Below, piece after piece: positions 28,696 to 41,442 of a stretch of DNA of 64,000 nt; the first letter of the stretch is position 1, and every line of letters starts with the position of its first letter. This DNA comes from Ophiocordyceps camponoti-saundersi (nom. inval.). Its lineage: Eukaryota; Ascomycota; Sordariomycetes; Hypocreales; Ophiocordycipitaceae. Location of the stretch: contig PDHQ01000013.1 in the NCBI GenBank assembly GCA_003339415.1, forward strand, positions 234,793-298,792, written 5' to 3'. The position numbers and the translations under genes were made by a program. The notes under the pieces are model-generated. The model made no database searches. It was not told the origin of the DNA and worked only from the letters and a program-made list of their open reading frames with translations.

Positions 28696-31600
28696 ATGGG
28701 ATCAAGCGACCCTGAGCCCAGGGTATCGCGAGCTTCCATGATGCCGAATCTTTCACCTTCGGGCACGACCGCCGCTGCCAGCTCAGACGAACATGGTGAG
28801 CCTGAGCCTGCAAACCCAATGCGATGATGCATGACCCTTTCTCCCATTCTTTCCGGCGTCTCGGACCTTGTCTCCTGACTGCTTGGCCCGATGCTCCTTC
28901 GTTCTGTTCTGGCTCTACCCTGACCTTCTCCTCTTCTCACCCGATTGTCTTGTGTGTTAACGATACTTGCTTTTTGAAAGCGTCTTCTTCCATAACTGTT
29001 AATACGAAAACGCCCTCCAACTTCCCGCCACCCAAGACTGACAAGCCCCGACCGCACGTCTGCGGAACTTGCCAGCGCTCCTTTGCCCGCCTCGAGCACC
29101 TGAAGCGTCACGAGCGCTCCCACACCAAGGAGAAGCCCTTTGAGTGCCCCGAATGTTCGAGATGCTTTGCCCGCCGTGACTTACTCCTGCGGCACCAGCA
29201 GAAGCTACACCAGACGTCGACTGCGTCAACACGCCCGCGCAATCGTCGAGAGTCCGCCAGCGGCATCGCCTCGGGCCAGAGCAGAGCCCGCAAGAACAGC
29301 GTGGCCGGCACTAACCCTGCTACCGGTGACAATGCGGCGCCCGCCTCAATGCGGCCGAGGGCCAATACCATCAGTCATGTCGACGGCGCCGTCATGCAGA
29401 TGATGGCGGCGGGCAACGCCTCGGGCGGCCGAGCCGTAATGGCTCATGGCCGTCACCCGAGCCTCGCCGGCCTGCCCAATCACAATATGGAGCACGTTCT
29501 CGGCGGCATGTCGGTCGCCATGGGCCACAGGGGGATGCAGCACGGACTGTCCAAGTTGGAGACATCGCAGATGGGCAGCGGTGAGTTCGACGGCGGCCTG
29601 CGGACGGCGCCTCCCATGACCGCGTACACGGACTATGATCTCGAGAGACTCCTGTTCGTACCTAGCTCCACAATCAACCCGAATGCCCTCCACTACAACG
29701 ACTCTCCGCAGGCCATGGCCGTCAACCCGTCCTTTGGTCAAGGCATGGCGAACGTGGCATCGACCCAACCCTACGATACCGGCCCGGAATGGCTGACCGA
29801 CTTCGGCCAGATGTCCTTCTGCACCAATGAGAATGTGGTCGGCGGCTCGAGCCCTTCCGCCATCAGCACTACGAGCCAGAGCGGCATGAGCGATGTGATG
29901 CTGGACGGTTCTAATCACCCAGCGCCTGCTGGCACGAGCAACTTGTGGCAACCCCCTATCATGGGCGCTTCTCAAATGGGCAACCCGTTTGGGATGGATC
30001 TGAACGGGCCCGTCTTTCCCGATCTCCTCAATGGGGCTCCTCTATCACCTCAGCCAGCATCTCAAAAGATGAATGACCCGTGCTTTTCTACGCCTCCGCC
30101 CTCGTTGAGCTCCTTGAGCCCGTCGGTCGTATCGGGCATGAATACGCAAAACCTGAGCCACACCATTGGCTTCAACGCCGGCCCCGAAACTCCGTCTTCC
30201 CCCGGCGGTGGCAACAACGGCGCCTCTCCCGTGACAACAATCTCCGATGCCACGCGGACTGCCCTCGTGAACGCGCTCGCCCAGTGTCCGCCATCTGCTG
30301 GCCGTAAATGCTCCATCGCCTCCAGGGACTCGCCGCTCTCGCCCCAGTTCCAGCCTGGTGCGAATGCGGCCTCTTTCCAGACTTCAGCCAAGCTGCCCAG
30401 TACCGGAGATCTGCAGCGTTATGTGGGCTCCTACCTGGCCTACTTCCACCCTCACCTCCCTTTCCTGCACGTTCCCACCCTGTCGTTTGACTCGACGCCC
30501 TCTGCCTTGGCCGGCCGCTCGACCGGCATAGGCCATGGCGGCTGTCTCCTTCTTTCCATGGCGGCGATCGGCGCGCTTTATGAGATGGAGCACGCGCAGG
30601 CGTCCGAGCTATTCTGCATGGCCGAACACATGGCGTCCCACCACATGCAGGAGCAGAGGAAGGTGGAGGCCCAGATAGCCGAGATTCGCCGCCACACCTC
30701 CTCTAGTGACGACGGGGTGGCGCAGGCGCCTCTCCGGCTTGTCCAGGCGATGATCCTCAACGTCGTAGGCGCATATGGCAATGAGGAAACCAACGATGAG
30801 GGCGCCGGTACGGGCCTGACGCACTGCGCCGCGCTCATCAACCTTGCCCAAGCAGCCCGGCTCCTACAGCCCGGTCGAGCCGACTCCTCGGTAAGACGTG
30901 ACGTCCAGATGACCGACGACACGAACTGGCACCGTCTCAACGAACAAAACGAGCAACGAGAATGGCTGTCATGGAAGAGCCTAGAGGAGCGGAAACGCAC
31001 GCTATACGCCGTCTTCATCGCTTCCAGCCTCTTGGTGGCTGCCTACAACAAGGTGCCTGCACTTACGAACTCGGAGATGACGCTGAATCTGCCGTGCGAC
31101 GAGGAGTTCTTCGCCGCCGAGTCCAGCGCGGCTTTCGCGGCCCGGGGCGGCGCCGACGCTGCCGATCACAACCGCATGACTTTCCACGGCGCTTTCCGAG
31201 CGCTGCTTCGCACAGACGAAAAGCGGCACAACGGAGCAAACACTTGTGCCATCGGCGACGGCAACTCGACGCCGAAGGATGCGGCGCCGAGCTCCTTTGG
31301 CTGCCTGATACTGATTAATGCTCTCCATAACTACATCTGGGAGATACGCCAGCGGCACGACGGCGTGTGGACGGCGGAAGAGACAGTCAAGATGCACCGA
31401 CACATCGAACCCGCCCTCAAGGCGTGGCAGGTAGCATGGGCGGGGAACCCGCAACACAGCGTCGAGAGGCCGAACCCTTCCGGCATGGGGCCACTCTCGG
31501 CGGATGCCATACCGCTGCTCGACCTCGCCTACGTGCGGCTGTTTATCGACCTATCACGATGCAGGGAAAGATTCTGGCAGCGAGACTGGGCCGGAGTGGC

Positions 31601-32216
31601 GGAGGAGCTGGCCCGCGTCGGCGAGCGGCCCGAGGTCGATGCCGCCGAAAGGCCGACGCATGACGGCGAAGCGTCAGACGAGTCGGCCTCGAGCCGGGAA
31701 CGGTATCTGCGCAAGGCGGCCTTTTACGCGGCCGACTCCCTGGCCATGTCGGACCGGCTCGGCGTCACATTCGTCGAATGCGCGAGCGGCGAGCTCCCAC
31801 TGCAGTCGGCCCTTTGCACGTTGGACTGCGCTCAAGTGTTGGCCGAATGGATATCAACGCTGCAGGATCGGGTCGGCCGCTACATGGGGGTGCTGGCGCA
31901 GGACGCGGCCGATATCGGACAGCTGCCTGCCATGGTGCTTCTGGAGGAAGAGGATGTGAAGCTTCTGGGCAAGGTGCGGGAGATCCTGATGTCGGTGGAG
32001 TTGAAGCTCGACATAAGCCTCGGCGGTGAAGTGGGGGACTCGACGGTGCAGGGGCCCCATCGGCTTGGTTTGGCGGCCAAGCTTCTGCGGACAACGGCGC
32101 GGATGCTGGGTCGGGCTGGGGTCTGGCCCTGCTTTCACCCGATGAGCCTCTGTCTGGAGGCGCATGCCGTCGACGCCCAGGCGAGAGCTGAGCGATCAGT
32201 CGCGCGATTGGAGTGA
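28696..32216 (+). CDS. C2H2 zinc-finger transcription factor with fungal_trans domain (Adr1-like), 1,111 aa
   Basis: Exon 1 28696-28795 (MGSSDPEPRVSRASMM) and exon 2 28981-32216. The 185-nt intron (GTGAGC...GAAAG) joins in phase 1 and gives an open frame of 1,111 codons. Two adjacent C2H2 fingers lie at residues about 60-111 (HVCGTCQRSFARLEHLKRHE, then FECPECSRCFARRDLLLRHQ). The RSFARxEHLKRH / RCFxRRDLLxRH pair is characteristic of Adr1/Klf-type fungal regulators. A long Ser/Asn/Met-rich middle follows. From about residue 513 (YVGSYLAYFHPHLPFLHVPT) comes the fungal_trans middle-homology region, with EWLSWKSLEERKRTLYAVFI as its central motif. It is a nuclear DNA-binding regulator; targets cannot be told from the sequence. 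The large gene-poor upstream region is consistent with complex control. The AAG acceptor is unusual but is the phase-compatible one; a different exon 1 cannot be excluded. Confidence 0.88.
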
Positions 32217-35200
32217 GATGCGGAGAAGAAGAAGAAGATGAAGAAGAAGAAAGAGGAAGAGACCGACGACCAATAACGATAGGTGTTATTTTTGACGAAA
32301 AGCTCAGGGGCCGAAGATGCAAGCGGTACAAACTCCTGGGGGGGGGGAGGAAAGCTGTGGCTGGCTGCCTCAGCCTCTTTCCCCTTGGTGTTTGTTGTTT
32401 TATCTTTTGTGTGAGAGTGAGAGAGTGAGTAAGTGTGCATGTGTGTGGTTGAAATGACGATGGTTTGCCCTTGACGGGGGACTCGGGGCGATGCAAAACG
32501 GGACGAACCTGCGTTGAAATGCATGCTTGCCCTGGGAAGCGGCCACGTACAAGCTTGTGCCTTGTGTTGGGACACAATGCTCTATGGAGGAACACATGCT
32601 GTACGGGTGCAGGGGGGTTCCTGGCTACGTGCCGAAGAAGCAAGAAGCTACGTGGCGTGGCGGTGCTCATCTGTTTCCGCACCTCTGCCCCTCTCCCTCT
32701 CCCTCTCCCTCTCCCTCTCCCTCTTATCTGACGACCTGACGATGAATGATGACGGACGGATGTCTACTACTATGCGTACGTACAAACGAGGAGGCGAGTC
32801 AAGACGATGATGGTGTGGGGAGCTGGGATGCCTTTTTGCGTGTACGTTTTTCTGGTCTTCCGTCACCTTTTTCTTTAGGTAGAGAAAAGAGAAGAAGAAA
32901 AAAATCGCGGGAAAGAGAAAAAAGATGGGATGATCTCTCACGACGGTTTGGTGTAGTGGGCGTGTGTGGCTTCGGGAGAGCAGCGGCGCGGCTAGAGGGG
33001 GGGGGAAGGGCCAGGAGCGCATCCGGAGCGGGAGGCGGAGTGTGTCGTCGGCCGAGACGCGGTGGGCTGATACGGCGGACGTGTTCAGGGGGAGGGCGAT
33101 GGAGATGAAGATGGGGGATGGGGATTTGACGTTTCAGAAGGGGTGGAGAATTACTTTTTACTGTTCTTGCTACTTGGGGGATTGGCGGACGACGAGGACG
33201 AGGACGAGGACGAGGATGAAGAGGAGATTGAGCTGCTGCTCAGTTCAAGCGTTGCTGCGGCGCAGTTTTTGTGCACTCATGTGTGTGTAGGTGTGGTTTA
33301 TGCGGAGCTGTTGTTGTTAACCGCCTTCTCTCTGTTCACTCCCCCCCCCCTTCTTCTTCTTCTTCTCAGGTCAAGTCAAGTCAAGTCTCGGTTCAGACTG
33401 TGAAGGCGGGCTCATGTGAGAGTTACGAGTGAATAAGTAAGAAGAAGCTTTTTTCTTTCCTTCGAATCGGACTTTTTTTCTTTCTTTCTTTCTTTCTTCA
33501 CCAAGAACCAGGAATTCCCGGGGCGTATGTCACGGGTTTCCGGGAATCGGGGTTTTCGCTGGATCGACGTTGCTGCATGATATTGTCCGATGCAGAGCAT
33601 GCCATGGCCCTTGTTTCCGTGGTGTGGAGATGTGGCTGTGTCAGAGTTGGTGGTGAAGAAGAAACGATAATGACCCCCCGTGATCCCCCGCCCCCCCGTT
33701 TGATACTGAAACTCGACGTCATGCTTGTTGGTTTTCTTGCGGTTCCGGGAACCTGTTCATGGGATGGCCGGGGCTGGCATGATATACTGTTATCATCTGC
33801 AGAGGGACTGGGTAATCGGGGTGGAGTAGGGTAAAGAGGGTCGAGAGATGATGGTATTAGGGGTGCGGTGGGAGGTTAAGCCTTTTGCTGCTATTCTCTC
33901 CTCTTTTCCCATGCTGGAAAGAGAGGTTATTCTGGACGGACCCTTGTTTACCGTCTTTCTCATGCCCTGACGTATTGCATGTATGTAAAGCGTATGAATA
34001 GAGAGACGCACAGAACAGGGCCCTCTTCCTAGGTATCAGTATGTACACACTGTAAGTAGAAGTCGTCCGTCGGTTCCGACAGGCTCGTGCCGACTAATCA
34101 AGGAAGACGGGCCTCTCCGGTCGTGCCGGGGACTCGGAGGGCCGTTGGGGACGGACAAAACTGTTTAAAGCTATGCCGTTTAACGTCGAAGCCGAATATC
34201 CGGACTGAGTTTTGATCCTTGTTGTTTATATTTCTTTTTTGTCGTCATCATCAGCTTCTGCCACGTTGTGCGAATATGTACGGAATACGTGTGTTTGTAT
34301 TGTAGATCAGTGTGCCTATGGATGTAGGTTGACCTACGAGAGTGGGAAAAACCCGGTTTTTCTACGAGAGAGAGCCGTTAGTGTGTCGAGGGCGGTGATG
34401 AACGATTTAGCAGACACTAAGTAGTGCCCTTCCTCCTCTCCGGATGTGAGACGGGAATGTGCCGCTGAACGGGCGAAGACGTAGAAGAGGGTGTGTGTTT
34501 GGACGAACGGCAAAGGGGTCTCGGATCTCTCCTAGCATGTCTCGCTGCTGACTCGGCGGCAAGTCTAGTTTTTTTTTGGCGTCTGCTGTCTGTCCGTAGA
34601 GAGGATGGATTGGGAGGGGAAGAAGAAAATAAAAGAAAGGGAAGTAGGAAGAGGGGGGAATATAGGAGGGGAGAGGTCCGAGTTGCGAACGGGTGCGGTT
34701 GTATGTAGACCTGCTATTCATGCCTTATGGGTACCTACATTATGGCATTCACAGGGCGAAATGCAGGGTCTTTTTGGAAGGGGAGGAGGTATCAGGAGAA
34801 CTGTAGAAGAAGGAAGAGAGTGAGAGTGAGAGAGAAAATGATAGGGAGTTGAGAGAGGGGGGGGAGAGAGGGAGAGAGAGAAAGGCAGAGAGAGGTGGAG
34901 AGGAAACGAGGAAGAGCATGCGCCACAGTGGCGCGTGTTTCAAGATCAGATCCTTGTTTTGGCCCTAGACTCCAAGTAGCCAATGGATATGCAGATAACA
35001 TCATAGATGCACATACGTCTATATGTATGTACATTGGTCGGGTCCTTTCGAATCTCAATTTATTACGGGGCGGGTGGGGAGAGAGAGAGCAGAAAATCAA
35101 GTCCGTATAGCCAAGACGATTAAGGAATGGGAAGGCTGGGCTTTGCGACGGCGGGGGGGGGGGGGGGGGGAAGCCAAAGAACGACGAAGACATTCCGAGC

Positions 35201-36523
35201 GTGGGAGGAGGTCATGGGTTATGGACTTGTACGAGTTGAGGTTAGTTGGGGGATGGCCGGCTGGCTTTTTGATAGGTGTAGGTAGGTAGGTAGAGAGAGG
35301 TAGGCATACGGACGTAGTTGGCGTGGGTTGGTCTGCTAGTAGGTAGGTAGGTAGGTAGGCTGGAACACGGCCTACTCCTAGTGGAGGTACGGATACTGAC
35401 TTGTAGAACGGACGGAACTAGGTATGTATATGCCCTGGGCGTGTAGAGGAGGGGGGAGGAGAGAGAGAGATGAGAGGGGGGGGGGGAGAGAGAGAGAAAG
35501 GGAGACGAGCTTTGCAGCATGCTTGATAGGAAAGAGTCATCTCTTTGAGGACTCGAGAGGCGGAGAATAGGACAGAGTCGATGAACATGGCTAGGTAGGT
35601 ACCGTCGTACGGAATATATCTGGATGGACGTGTGTGTGTATGCATGTACGGATACTTGGCTACCTACTTGGGGTTAAGATGGTCGTGGATAATTGTGAGA
35701 CGGCGCCCCGCTAAACGGAGCCATGCATGCTATTTCCTAACGCTTGGAGACTTGCTTATTCGGTGGGCACGGGGTGTGGGACCCATGGATCTGTGTTATT
35801 CCATGTATATCCGTACTTGTATCCGTAGATGTGTGTGTACGTACGATTTGGGGTAGGTGTGGAGGACGAGGAGGAGGAGGAAGAGAAGGATCGTAGTCAA
35901 AGGAACGACGATGTCGAGTTAAACATGTATATAAGAGAAAGAAAGCCAATCGTGACGATGAGAAGGAAGAAAAAGGGGGGGAGAAGAAGAAGAAGAAGAA
36001 GAGAGAAAGGGTGTTGAGAAGAAAGGGTTAGAGTTAGGGGGGTGGGAAAAGGTTTATAGGGACCAGCTGATGATGATTCATGGAGGATTATCTGGGCCGC
36101 GGAAGCCGTGAGGGTGAAGTGGGAGAATACCTGCCGTCTATCAACTCACTTACTCGCATACCTCTGATCGATTCTTCTTCTTCTCTTTATTTAGTTCGGG
36201 AACGGGATTCCAGCTTTTTTTTTTCCTCTCCTTTTCGATCTATCCGTAAAGAGGAGAGCCATGGTTTGATAGGGGGGGGTGAGGGTAGTAGGTGCGGATT
36301 ACGGATACTGAGTGGTAGCTGGTAAGGCAGACCCGGCTTGGGATGGGAGAGAGGCCTAGGGTAGGTGCTAGCTGTTGCAGCCAGTTGGTGTAGAAGGTAG
36401 GTAGCTCTTAGGTAGGCTCAGCTTGAACAGAAGAGGGGGGGGGGGGGGCGGATGGGAGAAAAAATGGCCATACGGTAGAGACGGACAAGACAGGCAGACA
36501 GAGATGGATGGACAGGCAGATAC

Positions 36524-36526
<3 letters not shown>

Positions 36527-36558
<32 letters not shown>

Positions 36559-36560
36559 GC
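36527..36560. repeat. (CAGA)n tetranucleotide repeat
   Basis: About eight CAGA units just left of the poly-C tract. Confidence 0.9.
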
Positions 36561-36614
36561 CTACAGGCTCACTCACTCACTCACCCACAGGCAGGGAGAG
36601 ATGCTCCGTCCCCC

Positions 36615-36730
<116 letters not shown>

Positions 36731-36834
36731 CCTCCTTGCGCATAGAATGCTGACACGGAAAGCCGGCCAGTCGGGCCTGGATTGTGCCTGTTGCCGCCGC
36801 GCCTCACCTTCTATTCCCTCACCGGGGTTGGGGT

Positions 36835-38545
36835 TTTTCTCTCTCTCTCTCCCTCTCTCACGCTCTGTCTTCTTCCCTTTTCTTCCTCCTTGGTTTTCTT
36901 TTCTCAGCTTTATGTATCTCATCGTCTTCCTTTTCCCTCCTTCTCCATGTCTCAGTCTCAGGCTCGTATTCCCCCATCTTCTCTCATACATACATACAAC
37001 TCTCTCTATCCTTTGAATATCCTCATTCTTTCTCTCTCTTTTCTACCTTTAAGCCCCTAGGACAACTCACACACTCACATACAACTCACACCCACACCCA
37101 CCCACATCCATACACACCCCCCCCCCCCCCCTCTCTCGCTCTCTTCTCTCTCTCTCTCCTCTCTCCTCCCCCGGTGCGTCCGCCTCCAAATGCTTGGGCC
37201 GCCGAACCTTCAACCTCTTTCTCTCCACGCCCCTTGGCTCCCTTCGGCCGCGCCGTTCCCGGCCTCGTTTTGCATAAGAGCCGTCACCACCGTCGCAGAG
37301 CGATAGGATCCTACCCTCTCCCAAACGGCGGGGGTCCTGTTCTTGCGCGACACATAGACCTCTCCTCATAGGGATCAGTCGCTTTTTCTCCACCAACCAC
37401 ACGTAGGTCCGTCTCTTCTTGTCCTTGTCCTTCTCCTTCTCCTTCTCTCACTCTCTCTCTGCCTCTGTTTGTCTACGTTGTCTGTCTGTTCTTCACCTCT
37501 CTCCCTCTTCCTTTCCCCCCCCCCCCCCCCCACCCAAGACCGCAAGAGCGCCGCGCAGGCAACGACCGCTCAGCGCCGTGCACATCCCTTTTTCGGTTGC
37601 GCGATTGGACTGAGTCCTCCGTCCGCGCCTTGGCCGCTTCACAAATGCCCACGACTCGTCGTCACCTCCCTCCCCTTAACCACTTTTGACAAGCCCTATC
37701 CCTGTCGCGGCCTCTACAGACACTACACTTACGCACACATATACATCCATACTTACACACATATTCGCTCCGCCTTGTCCCTCCTAGGCCCCCCCCCCCC
37801 TTCCCTTCCCTCCTCTTACGCTTCTTTTTTTCTTTCAATTCACGACTCGGAACAAGAGCGATAGTCTTGCTCAACTGTGCTTTCTTTTCCCTCCCGCCTT
37901 TCCCCCCTCAAACCTCACACACACACACACACATACAGACACCCCTAACTCCCCTGTTACGCTTCCTCCCTCTCGTTTCCTTCACATCTCTCTCTTCTCT
38001 ATCTCAATTTTCACTCTCATCTTTCCTAATTACCCTCTTCCTTTCTCTCTCACAACCTCACTTACAAACTCACACACACTCTCTCTTCCTGTCCCTTCTT
38101 CACTCGCGCTTGGACTGCCCGCACACCCCCCCCCCCCTGTTACCCTTCGCCCCCATCAATATGGCAGTACGCGGCTTGTTTTAAGATGAACTCGCTCGAG
38201 ACTCTAGCCAACTTTTTTGGGAGGACCCCCTTTTGGCTGTAAATACTGTCCACCTTTTACTCACACACGTGCACCGACCCTTCCGTTACACACAGTCTCT
38301 TTGATCTCTCTCTATCTCTCTCGTCTTTTTCCTTCTCTCTCTCTATCTGTTCCTCGCTCTACCTCTTCACTCATCTCTTTCTTTCTTTCTTTCTTTCTCT
38401 TTAATTCATCGTCATCACCTGCTTGTTCTCTGCCACCGCTTCCTTCCCCCCCCCCTGTTCTTCTTCTTATGTCACAGTCCATCACGACTGTCGACACCCT
38501 TCTCGCCACCTCCCCTTCGTTCCTCCGTCGACACAGCTAGTCGTC
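36835..38545 (+). promoter_or_regulatory. Long pyrimidine-rich leader of the arrestin gene
   Basis: Almost continuous CT/CTTT/CCC sequence for 1.7 kb on the coding strand, ending 5 bp after a CAGCTAG that could be a splice acceptor for a 5'-UTR intron. CT-rich leaders are common at strongly expressed fungal genes. No discrete binding site is claimed. Confidence 0.4.
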
Positions 38546-41442
38546 ATGGTTGACTCTCTGCCAGTGCCGCCGAATCGGTCCCGTAACGGCAATTGGGTCA
38601 TATCCAGCGGCGGCAACGTCTTCTATCGAATCGACGGCCGAGCTCAACCCTCGGTTCCGGCACTTCCGGCGCCGCTCATCGGACCTCGGCGAACCAGGCC
38701 TCACGCCATACATATAATCACCTACCCTCCAGGCTACGTACCGCGTGAGCTGCGACCCAAAGCCCCCAGCAGGTCGCAAAAGGCGGCTCAGTCGCTAAAG
38801 GCCAGGACCCTGCTTGGCCGTGCCGACTGCGACGGCAACACCCAGCAATCGCCCGTCCTCGGCAAGCTGCTCGCTTCCTTCGCCTCCTCCAGCAGCCGCG
38901 CCGTCGAGCCCCGTGCGAATCCACCGCCCTGCGACCAACAAGAAGCCCAACGCCGTCAGCTGCTGCAGCAGAATCGGCTAAGCCTGCCGCTCCCCTCGGC
39001 TCTGCGACGCCAGGACGATACCACCCACCCCTCCTCGGCCATCCTCGGCTCCGAACCTCGGCCACACACCACTGAGCGCGCCTTCACCGCGCCCCCTCCC
39101 TTCGACATGGCTCACGCCCGGGCTGCCGCCGCAGTCGCCGCTCCCGCCGCCCCCGTCGCTCCGCCCGCAGCCTACCGTCTCGGCACCGCAACGGCCGCCA
39201 ACGGTAACCGGAATAGCCTCATGTCGGTCCGCTCCGCCAAGTCGGCCGTCGGCCATCTGGTGTCCGAGGTGCCCAAGCCCGTCGCTTCCGGTAGCGGCGT
39301 CTCGTGCTCCATCCTCCTCGCCGAGCCCAACATCTTCCTCTCCGGCTTCGACCACGACCACGACCCTCAGCGCGATTCCGGCGGCGGCACCGCCCTGCTC
39401 CGCGGCAAGCTACACCTCCACGTGAGCAAGAACGTCAAGATCAAGGCCATCCAGCTGAAGCTGCTCGGCCGCGCCCGCACCGAATGGCCCGAGGGCATCC
39501 CCCCGCTGAAGCAGGACGTGGTCGAGGAGGAGAGTCTGCGCACCCAAGTGCTGACCTTTTTCAACGCCATGAACGATGGCTGGGAGACCGAGTACGGCAA
39601 CCAGTGCTCCTACAAGCTCCGCGTCGCCTCGACCAACTCCAGCTCGACCAATCTAGCCGCCACGCCCCGCTCCGGCGTCGGAGGTTTGACGCCCGCCATG
39701 GCCGCCAACCGAAACGGTCTCACCGCCAAGGAGCTCAAACGTCTGTCCCTGCAGAGCGTCCAGTCGCGTAGCTTCGGAAAAGGCGACAGCGGCCTCGCGT
39801 CTCCGACACAGGCCAAGGGCTTCAAAGTCTTTTACCCGGGCTCCTACGATTATTCCTTCGAGCTTCCCATCGACCACCACCAGCTCGAGACGACCAAGCT
39901 GCCTTTCGGCTCGGTCCGTTGGGAGCTCCACGCCACCGTCGACCGCGCCGGCGCCTTCAAGCCCAACCTTCACGGCATGAAGGAGGTCTCCATCGTGCGT
40001 CTGCCCGATCAAATGTCGCTCGAGACGACGGAGCCCATCTCGATCAGCCGGCAGTGGGAAGACCAGCTTCACTACGACATCGTCATCTCGGGCAAGAGCT
40101 TCCCCATCGGGTCCAAGATACCGATCGCCTTTAAGCTCACTCCCCTGGCCAAGGTCCAGGTCCACAAGCTCAAGGTGTACGTGACGGAGACGGTCGAGTA
40201 TTGGACCAACGACCGGCGCGTGACGAGGAAAGAACCTGGTCGCAAGATCTTGTTGTTGGAGAAGTCGGCCGGAAAGCCCCTCGACGCCGCCTGGGCTGCG
40301 TCCGACATTACCACCATTCGCGGTGGTGAGCCGAGTGTGGAAGAACGTCGCAACGCACGTGAGCTGGCGCAGAGGAGACGTGTGGCCGACGCGGCCCGCC
40401 GGCACCGGGTTCCCGAACAGTTGCCGGATCCCTCGGCCAACCTTCTTGGCGATCTTGATCTGGGGCTGGAGAGCATGTGGGGATCGACGGAGATTGAGGC
40501 CAATGTCCAGATCCCGACGTGCGAGATGATGGCCAAGAACAAGCACCAGAGGCTGAACCCGGACTGCAGCTGGAAGAATGTCAACGTCTATCATTGGATC
40601 AAGGTTCGTTTTGGTGATTTTGACAAGACTTTCGCCATAGCTAATGTGCCTTCAATCATCAGATCGTCATGCGCATCAGTCGTGCCGATCCCGAAGATCC
40701 CACGGGCCACAAGAGACGGCACTTTGAGATCAGCATCGACTCGCCCTTTACCGTCCTCAACTGTCGGGCCACGCAGGCCAACACCAACTTGCCGGCGTAC
40801 TCGGGCCCCGTCAGCCACCCCTCGCCTTTCCAGGCGTGCTGCGGCTGTCCGGACGCGCCGTCGGTACCGACGAACATCTCTCCCAGCTCGTCGACGGGCA
40901 CCCTGCTGGGAGGCGAGCCGACGAACGAGGCGCTGCCCACCCCCCCGCAAGCGGCGCACATGGGACCGATGATGATCCATCCCATCACCGAGGTGCGGCC
41001 CTCGACACGTGCGTCAGCCGAGGGCAGCGGCTCTCAAGGCGACGCGCGACCCATCCACCTCTTGAGGACGCCGAGCTTCGACCCGCCGGCTTTCTCGGCC
41101 GACATTGCGCCTCCCCCGGCCATCGTCATCGAAGACCCCGACTCGTCGGTGACGCCGCCTCCGCAGTACGACACGGTGATAGGGACGCCCAGCGTCGACG
41201 GTCTGGCCGACTACTTCTCGCGGCTCGCCGACTACGGATTCCAGCACGACGACGACTCGGGTTCCGACTCGGACATGATGCCTTCTAGGATCCTCGACAG
41301 GACGGGCAGGGTCAACGTCGCGCATCCCAGGGCCTCTCGGTCCGGCAGGAGGATGCCGAGCCGGAGCATGGAGATTGCGCGTCCGGCTGTTAATCTGAAT
41401 ATTGACAACTTGCCGGATCCGTCTAGGGGAGCGGTCGTGTGA
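38546..41442 (+). CDS. Alpha-arrestin (ART/Rod1/CreD-type ubiquitin-ligase adaptor), 945 aa
   Basis: The frame is open from 38423 but the first suitable ATG is 38546 (MVDSLPVPPNRSRNGNWVIS). Exon 1 38546-40603 and exon 2 40663-41442 join in phase 0 across a 59-nt intron (GTTCGT...ATCAG) at VYHWIK-IVMRISR. The N-terminal 250 residues are disordered. The arrestin N domain runs about 252-500 (SVSCSILLAEPNIFLSGFDH, KGFKVFYPGSYDYSFELPID). The C domain runs about 500-715 (LHYDIVISGKSFPIGSKIPI, CSWKNVNVYHWIK, RRHFEISIDSPFTVLNCRAT). A PPQY motif at about 852-855 is a class I site for the WW domains of an Rsp5/HulA ubiquitin ligase. Alpha-arrestins bring that ligase to plasma-membrane transporters for endocytosis. 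Orthology to a particular ART cannot be settled here. Confidence 0.92.
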